DNA from: Microbacterium enclense | GTDB taxonomy: Bacteria; Actinomycetota; Actinomycetes; Actinomycetales; Microbacteriaceae | DNA: 64,000 nucleotides | NCBI GenBank assembly: GCA_038182865.1 | Contig: CP116226.1 | Coordinates: forward strand, 682,001 to 746,000 | Direction: 5' to 3' | In this document: piece by piece, positions 25,975-36,333 of the stretch | Position numbering within the stretch: the first letter of the stretch is position 1 | How the letters are laid out: every line of letters starts with the position of its first letter | Made by a program: the position numbers and the translations under genes | Notes under the pieces: generated by a model | The model's input: only the letters and a program-made list of their open reading frames with translations | The model's database searches: none | Told to the model about the DNA's origin: nothing

Positions 25975-26498
25975 CGGCCACCTCCGCGCAACTGCGCCAG
26001 AAGGGCATCGACACGGCCGCGACCGGGGATCTCGGCATCCGGATCGATCTCGAGCCACGGCGCGAGCACGAACTCCCGCTCGTGCGCCCGCGGGTGCGGC
26101 ACGGTCAGATGCTCGTCGTCGATGCGCTCGTCGGCGTAAGCGATGAGGTCGAGATCGAGCGTGCGATCGCCCCATCGCTCACGGCGCACGCGTCCGTGAT
26201 CGGCCTCGATGCGGTGCAGTTCACGCAGCAGGGTCGTCGGCGCGAGTCGCGTCTTCATCAACGCGATCGCGTTAAGATAGCGCGGGGCGTCGGCGTCCTC
26301 GCCGTGGAGCGTCACCGCGACCGTCTCGAGGGGGTCCGAGACATGCACGTCGGTGGTGAGCGGCAGCGCGCGCAGGGCGGCGACCGCGGCCGTGAGCGTC
26401 TCCGCACGATCCCCCAGATTCGCGCCGAGGGCCACGACGGCCGGCACCTCGGTGTCGCGAGGTCCGTCGCCGATGCCGTGCGCCAATCGCACGCTCAT
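25971..26498 (-). CDS. folK: 2-amino-4-hydroxy-6-hydroxymethyldihydropteridine diphosphokinase
   Basis: 175-residue HPPK, which transfers pyrophosphate from ATP to hydroxymethyldihydropterin in folate synthesis. Motifs are ALGANLGDRAETL near residue 22, the RYLNAIAL strand, and the signature RxxRWGDRTLDLDLI near 108-118 with both metal-binding aspartates. It is coupled to folB by a 4-nt overlap. Confidence 0.96.
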   Translation of the reverse strand: MSVRLAHGIGDGPRDTEVPAVVALGANLGDRAETLTAAVAALRALPLTTDVHVSDPLETVAVTLHGEDADAPRYLNAIALMKTRLAPTTLLRELHRIEADHGRVRRERWGDRTLDLDLIAYADERIDDEHLTVPHPRAHEREFVLAPWLEIDPDAEIPGRGRVDALLAQLRGGGR

Positions 26499-26863
26499 GA
26501 GCGCTGCCGACGGATCGTCACGGCGACGTCGCCGAAGGGCACGGTGATCGGAGCGCCGGGCTTGTGCACGGTGACCACGACCGCCTCGATCCGCGGGTCG
26601 GCGAGGACGTCGTCGGCGATACGTTGGGCGACCGTCTCGAGCAGGTCGGCCGGCTCGCCCTCGACGATCTCGACGATGCGTTCGGCGAGCTCTCCGTAGT
26701 GCACGGTGTCGCTCACGTCGTCCGTGACAGCGGCGATGCGCAACGGCAGCCGCAGGGTCACGTCGACGACGAACTCCTGCCCGTCACGCTTCTCGTCGGC
26801 GTACACCCCGTGATACCCGAAGGCGCGCACCCCCGTGAGGGTGATCTCGTCAACGGCATCCAT
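26495..26863 (-). CDS. folB: dihydroneopterin aldolase
   Basis: 122-residue FolB, which cleaves dihydroneopterin to hydroxymethyldihydropterin and glycolaldehyde. It contains FGYHGVYADEKRDGQEFVVDV (the conserved Gly-x-H/Y-Gly-V and E22-equivalent) and the C-terminal KPGAPI motif with the catalytic lysine. It is homo-octameric in known relatives. It sits between folP and folK with a 1-bp and a 4-bp overlap. Confidence 0.96.
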   Translation of the reverse strand: MDAVDEITLTGVRAFGYHGVYADEKRDGQEFVVDVTLRLPLRIAAVTDDVSDTVHYGELAERIVEIVEGEPADLLETVAQRIADDVLADPRIEAVVVTVHKPGAPITVPFGDVAVTIRRQRS

Positions 26864-27654
26864 CAGGCCTCCCAGGCGCGGGCGACGGCGAGCGCGTCGC
26901 GGGTCGTCGGAACATCATGCACGCGCACGGCCCATGCGCCCGAGCGTGCCGCGAGAGCACTCGTCACGGCGGTGGCGAGGTCGCGGCGGGCGAGGTCGGC
27001 GTCCTCGCCGAGCACGTCGGCGAGGAAGCGCTTGCGGCTCGTGCCGATGAGCACGCGGGCGCCGAGCGCGACGAAATCGGGGATCGCGTGCAGCACCTGC
27101 CAGTTCTGCGTGCCGCGCTTACCGAAGCCGATGCCCGGATCGACGATGATCCGGTCGACGGCGATGCCCGCGGTGTGAGCCGCTGCCACGCGCGCGGCGA
27201 GTTCGTCGGCCACTTCCCGAGACACATCGGCGTAGTCGGCGCGGGCGTACATCTCGGCAGACGGCCCGCGCCAGTGCCCGAGGGCGATCTCGGCGTCGGT
27301 TCCGGCGACGGCGGCCAGCATCTCGGGGTCGGCGAGTCCTCCGGACACGTCGTTGACGATGCGCGCGCCGGCGTCGACGGCGGCCCGGGCGGTCGACGCG
27401 TTCATCGTGTCGACGCTGACGGCGACCCCCTCGGATGCCAGCGCCTCGATGACCGGGAGCACGCGTTCCTGCTCGACGCGCGGCGCGACCCGCTCTGCAC
27501 CGGGCCGCGTGGACTCTCCCCCGATGTCGAGGATGTCGGCCCCCTGCGCGCGAAGGGTCCGGGCGTGGGCGATGGCGACGTCGGGATCGAGGTACCGTCC
27601 CCCGTCGCTGAACGAGTCCGGGGTCACGTTCACGATCGCCATGAGCAGGGTCAC
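26863..27654 (-). CDS. folP: dihydropteroate synthase
   Basis: 263-residue TIM-barrel enzyme joining hydroxymethyldihydropterin pyrophosphate and para-aminobenzoate; the sulfonamide target. Motifs are MAIVNVTPDSFSDGG near the N-terminus, DIGGESTRPG near 50, DPGIGFGK near 190 and the late RVHD. The GTG at 27654 overlaps the folE stop by 4 nt and is preferred over the ATG four codons later. Confidence 0.96.
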   Translation of the reverse strand: MTLLMAIVNVTPDSFSDGGRYLDPDVAIAHARTLRAQGADILDIGGESTRPGAERVAPRVEQERVLPVIEALASEGVAVSVDTMNASTARAAVDAGARIVNDVSGGLADPEMLAAVAGTDAEIALGHWRGPSAEMYARADYADVSREVADELAARVAAAHTAGIAVDRIIVDPGIGFGKRGTQNWQVLHAIPDFVALGARVLIGTSRKRFLADVLGEDADLARRDLATAVTSALAARSGAWAVRVHDVPTTRDALAVARAWEA

Positions 27655-28238
27655 GCCCGCGCCCCGATCAGGGCGACGAGCTCGGCGCGGGCGACGGGCT
27701 CGGTGTACGCACCGCGCGCGGCGATGGTCACGGTCGATGCATCGGGTTGGCGCCCGCCGCGCATGGTCACGCACTCGTGGGCGGCGTCGAGGACGACGAG
27801 CACACCACGGGCGTCGAGGGCGGATGCCACGGTGTCGGCGATCTGCTCGCCGAGGCGTTCCTGCACCTGGGGGCGGGCGGCGAGGATGTCGATCACGCGC
27901 GGCAGAGCGCCGAGGCCCACGACTTCCTCGCCCGGCAGATACGCGACGTGCGCACGCCCGCGGAAGGGCAGGAGGTGGTGCTCGCACATCGATCGGAAGG
28001 CGATGTCACGCAGCATCACGGCTCCGGACGGCAGGGTGTCGGGTGCCGGGCCGCGGCTCACCGAGATGGTGTGCTGCAGGGGGGCGCCGGCATCCTGGCC
28101 CACTCCGCCGAAGAACTCGCTCCACGAGTCGGCCACGCGGGTCGGCGTCTGCCGGAGGCCGGGGCGATCGGGGTCTTCCCCGATCGCCTCCAGCAACTCG
28201 CGTACGAGCGCGGCGACGCGCTCCCGGTCGACGGCCAC
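27651..28238 (-). CDS. folE: GTP cyclohydrolase I
   Basis: 195-residue FolE, first enzyme of tetrahydrofolate synthesis, converting GTP to dihydroneopterin triphosphate. The zinc ligands are visible in SMCEHHLLPF (Cys, His) near residue 85 and HECVTMRG (Cys) near 156. GTP-binding residues lie in GVGQDAG and LGALPRVIDI. The gene is 6 bp downstream of ftsH and heads the folE-folP-folB-folK chain. Confidence 0.97.
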   Translation of the reverse strand: MAVDRERVAALVRELLEAIGEDPDRPGLRQTPTRVADSWSEFFGGVGQDAGAPLQHTISVSRGPAPDTLPSGAVMLRDIAFRSMCEHHLLPFRGRAHVAYLPGEEVVGLGALPRVIDILAARPQVQERLGEQIADTVASALDARGVLVVLDAAHECVTMRGGRQPDASTVTIAARGAYTEPVARAELVALIGARA

Positions 28239-28244
28239 GGGGCC

Positions 28245-30248
<2,004 letters not shown>

Positions 30249-30398
30249 GGTGGGCGAGCCCAGCCCTTTCGTGATCCGCTCCGGAGAAAAGCGGTGGGAT
30301 CAGGGTAACGCGCGCTCGCTATGCCAAGACTGTGCGTTCGTCGTGGGCGTACGCGGGAATCCGGATGCCACGCCCCCGCGTCGCGATCCGCGGCGTCG

Positions 30399-30950
30399 TC
30401 AGGAGTAGACGTGAGGTGCCAGCACGGCGACGTCGCGCAGGTTGCGGTACTTCTCGGAGTAGTCGAGGCCGTACCCGATGACGAAGTCGTTGGGGATGTC
30501 GAAGCCCACGTACCGGCAGTCGACCTGCACCTTCATGGCATCCGGCTTGCGCAGGAGTGCCAGGACCTCGACGGACTCCGCACCGCGGGAGGCGAAGTTC
30601 TCGAGCAGCCAGCTCAGGGTCAGCCCCGAGTCGATGATGTCCTCGACGATCAGCACGTGCTTGCCGGTGATGTCGGTGTCGAGGTCTTTGCGGATCTGCA
30701 CGACACCGCTCGAACGCGTGCTCGCCCCGTATGACGACACGGCCATCCAGTCCATGGTGATGTGCCGGGGCAGGTGCCGCGCGAAATCGGCCATGACCAT
30801 GACCGCGCCTTTGAGCACGCCCACCAGGACGACGTCTTCGCCCTCGTAGTCGACGACGACCTGCTGCGCCAATTCGGCGAGCTTCTCGTGGATCTGCTCC
30901 TCGGTGAGGAGGACTTCGCTGATGTCGTCGGAAATGTCGGCCGCGCGCAT
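30399..30950 (-). CDS. hpt: hypoxanthine phosphoribosyltransferase
   Basis: 183-residue purine salvage enzyme converting hypoxanthine or guanine to IMP or GMP. The PRPP-binding motif VLIVEDIIDSGLTL lies near residue 107, with the preceding VLVGVLKGAVMVMADFAR loop and the late VGFDIPNDFVIGYGLDY base-binding region. TAGACT lies 6 nt before the ATG, so the gene has its own leaderless promoter, although it is co-oriented with ftsH and follows tilS. Confidence 0.97.
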   Translation of the reverse strand: MRAADISDDISEVLLTEEQIHEKLAELAQQVVVDYEGEDVVLVGVLKGAVMVMADFARHLPRHITMDWMAVSSYGASTRSSGVVQIRKDLDTDITGKHVLIVEDIIDSGLTLSWLLENFASRGAESVEVLALLRKPDAMKVQVDCRYVGFDIPNDFVIGYGLDYSEKYRNLRDVAVLAPHVYS

Positions 30951-30956
30951 TCGAGA

Positions 30957-30962
30957 AGTCTA
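30957..30962 (-). promoter_or_regulatory. -10 element (TAGACT) of hpt
   Basis: Minus-strand TAGACT ends 6 nt before the hpt ATG at 30950, within the 23-bp tilS-hpt gap. Confidence 0.5.
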
Positions 30963-30973
30963 CGTCGGACGAT

Positions 30974-31972
30974 TCAGGATGCCGCCCGCGCGACGACCTC
31001 GATCCGTCCACCGACGCGGCGCGCGAGGCATCCGGGCAGATCGATGGGGCCTTGGCCTCGCCAGTCGGTCGCGAGCCGCGCGACTTCGAGGGTCTGGGTG
31101 CGCGTGAGCGAGACGCCGAACTCGCTCTCCACGACGTAGCGGACGATGCGGTTGCGCAGCGCGGCGGGGTTCGCAGCGAGGGCGGCGACCGACACGGAGA
31201 TGCCGGCCTCGGCGTGCTCGACGATGTCTTCGATCGTCTCGTCGATCATGTCCTGGAAAGCCGCGGCGTCTTCACGCAGCTGCTCCGCCGTGCGCGCGAG
31301 CGCCTCCGCGACCCCGGGCCCGAGCTCGGCCTCGAGCACCGGCAGCACTCTCTCGCGCACGCGCACGCGCGTGTACGCCGGGTCGGCGTTGTGCGGGTCG
31401 GTCCACGGCTCGAGCCCCTCGGCCGCGCAGGCCGCGACCGTCGTCCGCCGCCGCACGGCCAGGAGCGGGCGCAGCCACGTGAGACCGGTGGCATCCCGCC
31501 GCTCCGGCGCCATGCCCGCGAGGCTCATCGCGCCGGCTCCTCGGGCGAGGCCCAGAAGCACGGTCTCGGCCTGGTCATCGAGAGTGTGACCGAGCAGCAC
31601 GGCGTCGGCGCCCGCCTCCGCCGCCGCCTGCGCGAGGCCGGCGTACCGCGCATCGCGTGCGGCGGCCTCGGGCCCATCGTCGGAGCCGACCTCGACCGTG
31701 ACGACCCGCGCGTCGAGCCCGAGAGCGCGCGCCTTCTCGGCAGCGGCGGCGGCCACGGCATCCGATCCGCCCTGAAGGGCGTGGTCGATCACGACGGCCT
31801 GGGCCCGGATGCCGGCGCGCGGCGCTTCGAAGGCGGTCGCGGCCGCGAGCGCAAGGGAATCCGGGCCGCCCGACAACGCGACGACGACCGTGCCCTCGAC
31901 GCCGGTGAGGGCACGGCGCACCGCCCGGCGGATCTCGGCGACGGACGGATCGAGACCCGGGCGCTGTTGCAT
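30974..31972 (-). CDS. tilS: tRNA(Ile)-lysidine synthase
   Basis: 332-residue N-type ATP pyrophosphatase that converts C34 of tRNA-Ile(CAU) to lysidine. The PP-loop ALSGGPDSLALA lies near residue 32, with GHTLDDQAETVLLGLARGAG near 125 and the WTDPHNADPAYTRVRVR segment near 190. The C-terminal tRNA-binding domain is short, as usual in Actinobacteria. The start ATG lies 6 nt after TAGCGT. The gene is divergent from ppa. Confidence 0.95.
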   Translation of the reverse strand: MQQRPGLDPSVAEIRRAVRRALTGVEGTVVVALSGGPDSLALAAATAFEAPRAGIRAQAVVIDHALQGGSDAVAAAAAEKARALGLDARVVTVEVGSDDGPEAAARDARYAGLAQAAAEAGADAVLLGHTLDDQAETVLLGLARGAGAMSLAGMAPERRDATGLTWLRPLLAVRRRTTVAACAAEGLEPWTDPHNADPAYTRVRVRERVLPVLEAELGPGVAEALARTAEQLREDAAAFQDMIDETIEDIVEHAEAGISVSVAALAANPAALRNRIVRYVVESEFGVSLTRTQTLEVARLATDWRGQGPIDLPGCLARRVGGRIEVVARAAS

Positions 31973-31978
31973 ATGTCC

Positions 31979-31984
31979 ACGCTA
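31979..31984 (-). promoter_or_regulatory. -10 element (TAGCGT) of tilS
   Basis: Minus-strand TAGCGT ends 6 nt before the tilS ATG at 31972. Confidence 0.5.
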
Positions 31985-32019
31985 GCGGGGCACCGTGTGG
32001 GGCTGGAGGCGCTCCCGAC

Positions 32020-32025
32020 TAGGCT
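32020..32025 (+). promoter_or_regulatory. -10 element (TAGGCT) of ppa
   Basis: TAGGCT lies 35 bp before the ppa ATG in the tilS-ppa divergent interval. Unlike its neighbours, ppa keeps a leader with an AAGGAG ribosome binding site (32048-32053). Confidence 0.4.
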
Positions 32026-32060
32026 GGGCGCGGAAATCCACAGATCTAAGGAGCACGAGT

Positions 32061-32594
32061 ATGGGCGCGTACGACGCCGTCATCGAGATCCCCCGCGGCA
32101 GCCGCGTGAAGTACGAGGTCGACCACGGCACCGGCCGCGTCTACCTCGACCGCATCCTCTACACGGTGTTCGGTTACCCCGCCAACTACGGCTTCTTCGA
32201 GAACACCCTCGGCGAAGACGGCGACCCGCTCGACGTGCTCGTGCTGCTCGACCGCGAGCTGCACCCCGGCATCCTGGCCAAGGTGCGCCCCGTCGGCGTG
32301 CTCAAGATGAGCGACGAAGCCGGCGGCGACGACAAGGTCGTAGCCGTGCTCGCGAAGGACCCGCGCTGGGACCACATCCAGGACGTCGGCGACATCGACG
32401 AGTGGACCAAGAAGGAGATCACGCACTTCTTCGAGCACTACAAGGACCTCGAGCCCAACAAGTGGGTCAAGGTCGACGAGTGGGCGGATGCCGCCGAAGC
32501 CGAGCGCCTCGTGGGCGAGGCGTTCACGCGCTTCGACGAGCACGATGCGCAGACCAAGACGCAGGGTTCGGGCGAGGCTCCCAACACGCTCTGA
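32061..32594 (+). CDS. ppa: inorganic pyrophosphatase
   Basis: 177-residue family I soluble pyrophosphatase. Active-site signatures are PRGSRVKYEVD, GYPANYGF, and DGDPLDVLVLL (the D-x-D-P-x-D metal motif near residue 55), followed by KDPRW near 95. The C-terminal tail is longer than the minimal enzyme and rich in Glu, Gln and Thr. The ATG at 32061 is preceded by AAGGAG at good spacing; upstream in-frame codons are not protein-like. Confidence 0.97.
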   Translation: MGAYDAVIEIPRGSRVKYEVDHGTGRVYLDRILYTVFGYPANYGFFENTLGEDGDPLDVLVLLDRELHPGILAKVRPVGVLKMSDEAGGDDKVVAVLAKDPRWDHIQDVGDIDEWTKKEITHFFEHYKDLEPNKWVKVDEWADAAEAERLVGEAFTRFDEHDAQTKTQGSGEAPNTL

Positions 32595-32606
32595 CGCCGT
32601 CAGGAC

Positions 32607-32649
32607 ACACGAAAGAACCCCCGGTCCGAGACCGGGGGTTCTTTCGTGT
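32607..32649. terminator. bidirectional terminator between ppa and the M23 peptidase
   Basis: A 19-bp perfect stem (arms ACACGAAAGAACCCCCGGT and its complement) with a 5-nt CCGAG loop lies between two convergent genes. The arm sequence provides T-rich stretches in both directions. Confidence 0.9.
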
Positions 32650-32660
32650 CCGAGCCGAGA

Positions 32661-34109
32661 TCAGACGTCGATGCCGCGCCAGCGCAGCCAGGGCGCCGGG
32701 TCGGTCGTCCCGCCCCACGGCGGGTAGACCTCGAAGTGGAGGTGGCAGCCGAAGGAGTTTCCGGTCTGGCCGGCGGCCGCGATCTGCTGGCCCGAGTTGA
32801 CCCACTGGCCGTTCGAGACGTAGATACCGCCGTTGACGATGTGGGCGTACCCCGTCGCCGAGCCGTCGGGGTGCTCGATGCGGATGTAGTTGCCGTAGCC
32901 GCCGTTGTATCCGGCGTAGCTCACGCGGCCGTCGAACGCCGCGTAGATCGGCGACCAGCATCCGGCGCCGAAGTCGAGACCGAGGTGCCACGAGCTGGCG
33001 CAATAGCTGCCGTTGCACTGGCTCGAGCGCGGGCCGTAGCCCGAGGTCGTGCCGGCCCACGAGGGGCGCGACCAGCCGCCGGGGCCTCCCCCGCCGCCTC
33101 CGTTGTCGCCGCCGCCCCCGCCGCCGCCGCTGTCATCGCCGCCGCCGCCACCGCCGCTGTTGTTGTTGGCCTCGCGGTCGCGCTGCTCCTGCTCGCGGCG
33201 CTCGCGCTCCGCGCGATCACGGGCCTCGGCCTCTTCACGGGCCTTGCGCTCGCGCTCTTCGCGGGCCTTGCGCTCGGCTTCGACACCGGCCTGGTAGTCG
33301 GCGACGGTCTTGGCCGTGGTGTCCTGAAGGGCGGCGAGCTGCGCCTCGAGGGTCGCCTGGTTCGTCTGCTGCGCGGCGAGGGCCGCCTGAGCGGCATCCG
33401 CAGCCTGCTGCGCGGCGACCATCTTCTCTTGAGCGATCTTCTGCAGGCGGTCGCGCTCGGCGCGGGCGTCGTTGGCCTGGTTGCTCAGGTTCTTCGCATT
33501 GTCGCGCGCCGTGACGGCAGCCGCGTACACCGACCGGTTGCGGTCGACGAGCTTGTCCATCGTGCCGAGCTTGGCGAGCAGGTCGTCGGCGGTCGCGGCG
33601 GAGCCGGAGAAGAACAGGTCGAGCGACGTGTCGTCTCCACCGGAGCGGTACAACTGCGCGGCGACCTTGCCGGCCTTGGTCGCAGCGTCGGTCGCTTTCT
33701 GCGCCTCGGCGTCGGCCTGCGCCTGGATCTGCTGGGCGCGGTAGTCCGCGTCGAAGTAGGCCTGCTGCGCGGCGTAGTACTCGTCGGAGCGGGCGACCAC
33801 CTCGGCCTGCGTGCGCGCGACCTCGGACTGGAGCTGCTGGATGAGGCCCTGGATGCGTGTGATCTCGGCGGCCTTGGCAGCCTCGTTTGCCCGGGCTGCT
33901 TCGACGTCGTCCCACGAGGGGTAGTCCGCGGCGTACGCGGGAGACCCGAACGACGGCACGGTCGCTCCGAACGCGCCGACCGCTACGGCACCGAGAGCAC
34001 CCAGCTTCAGCGCGCTCCGACGGTCGAGGGACGGCCACAGGCGGCGCCGCTCACCGGGTGAGGGCGCGCAACCGCAGTCATCGGGATCTTCGGGGCGCTC
34101 GAGCGTCAC
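32661..34109 (-). CDS. secreted M23-family peptidoglycan peptidase with coiled coil
   Basis: 482 residues. A twin-arginine-like signal (DRRSALKLGALGAVAVGAF, cleavage after PAYA near residue 60) is followed by a long coiled coil (about 65-310, Ala/Gln/Glu/Arg-rich, interrupted by the YRSGGDDTSLDLFFSG segment). A Gly/Asn/Ser/Asp linker then leads to a C-terminal LytM/M23 domain with zinc motifs HLGLDFGAG and HLHFEV. The layout is that of EnvC/RipC-like hydrolases controlled by FtsEX during division. Its start region is preceded by repeats of ACAGnAGCAACA near 34145-34185. Confidence 0.93.
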   Translation of the reverse strand: MTLERPEDPDDCGCAPSPGERRRLWPSLDRRSALKLGALGAVAVGAFGATVPSFGSPAYAADYPSWDDVEAARANEAAKAAEITRIQGLIQQLQSEVARTQAEVVARSDEYYAAQQAYFDADYRAQQIQAQADAEAQKATDAATKAGKVAAQLYRSGGDDTSLDLFFSGSAATADDLLAKLGTMDKLVDRNRSVYAAAVTARDNAKNLSNQANDARAERDRLQKIAQEKMVAAQQAADAAQAALAAQQTNQATLEAQLAALQDTTAKTVADYQAGVEAERKAREERERKAREEAEARDRAERERREQEQRDREANNNSGGGGGGDDSGGGGGGGDNGGGGGGPGGWSRPSWAGTTSGYGPRSSQCNGSYCASSWHLGLDFGAGCWSPIYAAFDGRVSYAGYNGGYGNYIRIEHPDGSATGYAHIVNGGIYVSNGQWVNSGQQIAAAGQTGNSFGCHLHFEVYPPWGGTTDPAPWLRWRGIDV

Positions 34110-34246
34110 GGGAATACCTCATCTCACCGGTTCGCAACTCGGAACACAGTAGCAACACGAGTCACAGGAGCAACAGGGCGAGTTCCCGCTGTCGCGGCCC
34201 ATCTTCCGCCCTCGAACCGCCTCCGGCACGGACGCCACGCCCTCGA

Positions 34247-34276
34247 TTCGCAATCTCGCAGATTGTGAAGTAGGCT
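34247..34276 (+). promoter_or_regulatory. promoter of the tRNA cluster
   Basis: TTCGCA (34247-34252) and TAGGCT (34271-34276) are separated by 18 bp, and the -10 box lies 47 bp before tRNA-Glu. The stretch is AT-richer than its surroundings. Confidence 0.45.
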
Positions 34277-34323
34277 CGGTCGTCGGCAAGCGAGGATGGA
34301 ATCGCAAGGTTCCAGGCTCATCC

Positions 34324-34396
34324 GGCCCCATCGTTTAGCGGCCTAGGACGCCGCCCTTTCACGGCGGTAGCACGGGTTCGAATCCCGTTGGGGTCA
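34324..34396 (+). tRNA. tRNA-Glu (TTC)
   Basis: 73-nt cloverleaf. The acceptor arms GGCCCCA/TGGGGTC pair with one G-T. The anticodon loop reads CTTTCAC with anticodon TTC, and the T-loop is GGGTTCGAATCCC. No CCA is encoded. Confidence 0.96.
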
Positions 34397-34424
34397 CTTT
34401 CCGGGAGAACAACTAAATACGCAT

Positions 34425-34498
34425 GGCCCTGTAGCGCAGTTGGTTAGCGTGCCGCCCTGTCACGGCGGAGGTCGCGGGTTCAAGTCCCGTCAGGGTCG
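34425..34498 (+). tRNA. tRNA-Asp (GTC)
   Basis: 74-nt cloverleaf with acceptor arms GGCCCTG/CAGGGTC, anticodon loop CTGTCAC (GTC), T-arm CGGGTTCAAGTCCCG and discriminator G. It lies 28 bp after tRNA-Glu in the same transcript. Confidence 0.96.
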
Positions 34499-34510
34499 CT
34501 CTGAGCGACG

Positions 34511-34538
34511 GGCCCTTTTCGGAGGGCCTTTCGTTTCG
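34511..34538 (+). terminator. terminator after tRNA-Asp
   Basis: GGCCCT/AGGGCC stem with a 6-nt TTTCGG loop followed by TTTCGTTT. It may only partly terminate, since tRNA-Phe follows closely. Confidence 0.5.
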
Positions 34539-34562
34539 GTCGCGGCATCCATGGTGCCGCGA

Positions 34563-34635
34563 GGCTCTGTAGCTCAGTTGGTAGAGCGCACGACTGAAAA
34601 TCGTGAGGTCACGGGATCGACGCCCGTCGGAGCCA
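34563..34635 (+). tRNA. tRNA-Phe (GAA)
   Basis: 73-nt cloverleaf with acceptor arms GGCTCTG/CGGAGCC, anticodon loop CTGAAAA (GAA) and T-arm ACGGGATCGACGCCCGT, where the T-loop begins ATC instead of TTC. It marks the left edge of the island with an integrase relic, so its 3' end is the likely attachment site. Confidence 0.95.
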
Positions 34636-34637
34636 CT

Positions 34638-34679
34638 GGCCCTTTCTCAGGCTTCTACTGGGAAGGGGCCTTTTTCTTT
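34638..34679 (+). terminator. terminator after tRNA-Phe
   Basis: GGCCCTTTC pairs with GAAGGGGCC (one G-T pair) and is followed by TTTTTCTTT, a normal intrinsic terminator. Confidence 0.75.
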
Positions 34680-34690
34680 GCCTTCTTGCG

Positions 34691-35025
34691 TCACTCGTCG
34701 GCACAGGCGGGGCCGGGAATGGGCCGGGACGTTTGAGGAGCGGCCAGAACCTGCGCCCGGAGCGCCCCCAGAGCGGCTTCGTAGATCGGCGCATCTATGA
34801 GTCCCTCGACGTACGCCGCCTGCACCTCGTCGAACGAACCGGGACGAAGTTGAGCAGGTCGTCATGGAGGCCACTCGTTCGTGCCTCATGAGATGCGTAC
34901 GTCCACGAACTGACCACCTCAACCAACACATCTCTCGACAGCTGCCCGTCCGCGTACGGCTGCGCAGCAGCGTAGGGAGACACCCTGTTGTGCGGTGCCG
35001 ACGACGCGCCGCTCGCTTCAGTCAT
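34691..35025 (-). pseudogene. frameshifted hypothetical gene
   Basis: From the ATG at 35025 the frame reads MTEASGASSAPHNRVSPYAAA through LHDDLLNF and then turns into an Arg-rich tail ending at 34795. In another frame the same DNA continues naturally from about 34850 as RPGSFDEVQAAYVEGLIDAP and then YEAALGALRAQVLAAP, down to a TGA at 34691-34693. One missing base near 34846-34852 (the AACTTCGTCCC stretch on the coding strand) would explain the break. The start overlaps the stop of the next gene (ATGA), so the two were coupled. Function unknown; a sequencing error is possible. Confidence 0.55.
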
Positions 35026-35384
35026 GGCTTCTCCGGCCAGTAGGAGCTGTTCGAGTCGATTCCTTCAACGAAGCGACGCACCAGGTTCTGGTCCTCTACT
35101 GAGTCGGCGCTAACGCCTCCGCCCTCCAAGAGCGTCAGCACGGAGACATCTCGACCAAGCGCGTGATCAAACTTCGTCTCAGTGGATGCCTCCACGATGT
35201 TCATGACAGTGACCCCGAGAGCCATTCGACCGGCACGTGCGAAGACGTATGCGGTTTCGATGGCGGGGAACCAGAACCAGCGCTGGTCGATCTCCACGGC
35301 ATAACCGCTGGCTCGCACGTGTGATGGGCCTGAAGTTGGCGGCCGAAGATGTCTTGCTGTCGTTACCTCGTCATAGTGGATCAT
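35022..35384 (-). CDS. hypothetical protein
   Basis: 120-residue soluble protein with no recognised domain. The middle part (YAVEIDQRWFWFPAIETAYV) and a Gly/Val-rich end give a mixed alpha/beta composition. An AAGGAGA ribosome site precedes adjacent GTG and ATG codons at 35387 and 35384; the ATG has the better spacing. It is coupled to the frameshifted gene downstream and lies between the integrase relic and tRNA-Phe, so it is probably island cargo. Confidence 0.6.
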   Translation of the reverse strand: MIHYDEVTTARHLRPPTSGPSHVRASGYAVEIDQRWFWFPAIETAYVFARAGRMALGVTVMNIVEASTETKFDHALGRDVSVLTLLEGGGVSADSVEDQNLVRRFVEGIDSNSSYWPEKP

Positions 35385-35423
35385 CACTGGGTCTCCTTCC
35401 GAGCCGAGTAGATCCTTGCGATC

Positions 35424-36200
35424 TCATTCAAACAAGGAGTCAATAGCAGCTGCCGCACGCTGGGCAACGTCGGAACGCGCGTGACTGTATCGCTCGGTCA
35501 TCTGCATGCTCGAGTGCCCGAGGATGGCCTGCACATCATTCGCTGCAGCACCCGCATCGAACAGCAAGGTTGCAAGAGTGTGGCGCAGGTCATGAATGCG
35601 AAGGCCAGCCCGGTTCAGTCGAGTTCTCAGCTCGCTCCAATCGATCGCTCTACGCACGTTGGAAGCGTTGAGCCGGCCACCTCGAGGTCCGGTCAACACC
35701 AGATCTTCTCGAGCCTTACCCGCACGGGCGGCTTGAAGATGAAGCACGAGTGCGGCGGGAATCGGCACAGCCCGTTCTTTGTGGCTCTTGGGCGTCACCG
35801 CGAGCATCTTCCCGTCGTTCCCGACAGTGAACGAGCGGCGGACGTGAATGGTCCTCCTAGCCAGGTCCACATCCTCGACCCGAAGGGCGGTCGCCTCATT
35901 GGCACGCATCCCGGTGTAGACGGGGCCAGCGATGTAGCGGCGATAACTCCCGCTCTTGATCGCATCGAGCAGAAAGGGAACCTCCGCCGCGGTCAGGGCG
36001 CGCGAGCGGAGGCTTCTCGAAGCATCGCCGCGAGGCCTGCGAACGAGACGCGCTGGGTTCATAGCGACCACGCGAGACCGTACCGCTCCGTCGAGAAGTC
36101 GACTGAGAACAGCGAGAGCGTCGGTTTTCGTTGACGCGCTGCCTGACCAGACCGCCACCGCAGCCTCAATCTCACCCGAGGTCAGCTTCTCGAGCTTCAC
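35424..36200 (-). pseudogene. tyrosine recombinase (integrase) lacking its N-terminus
   Basis: 258 residues from a GTG at 36200. The catalytic domain is complete: R99 in TGMRANEA, H203 and R206 in HDLRH, H229 in LGHSS and Y238 in TERYSHA. Upstream the frame stays open to a TGA at 36288-36290 and reads YLDGRTPRAALRSAYERAWR, which looks like integrase sequence but has no start codon. The arm-binding and first core-binding parts are therefore missing. The gene points toward tRNA-Phe, the expected orientation for a tRNA-integrating element. Probably inactive or severely impaired. Confidence 0.75.
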
Positions 36201-36333
36201 GTGGCCGGGTGAGGGCTTTACGCGTATTCGCCATGCCCGTTCGTATGCACTCCTCAGCGCCGCGCGAGGCGTTCGGCCATCTAAATATCAGACGCACCAC
36301 TCGCTATAATTCGTCCATGAATGCGAGCCCGCG

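Noticed and set aside
34110..34323. c-di-AMP riboswitch upstream of the M23 peptidase
   Set aside because: Such riboswitches precede some cell-wall hydrolase genes, but the conserved core could not be found here, only ACAGnAGCAACA repeats.
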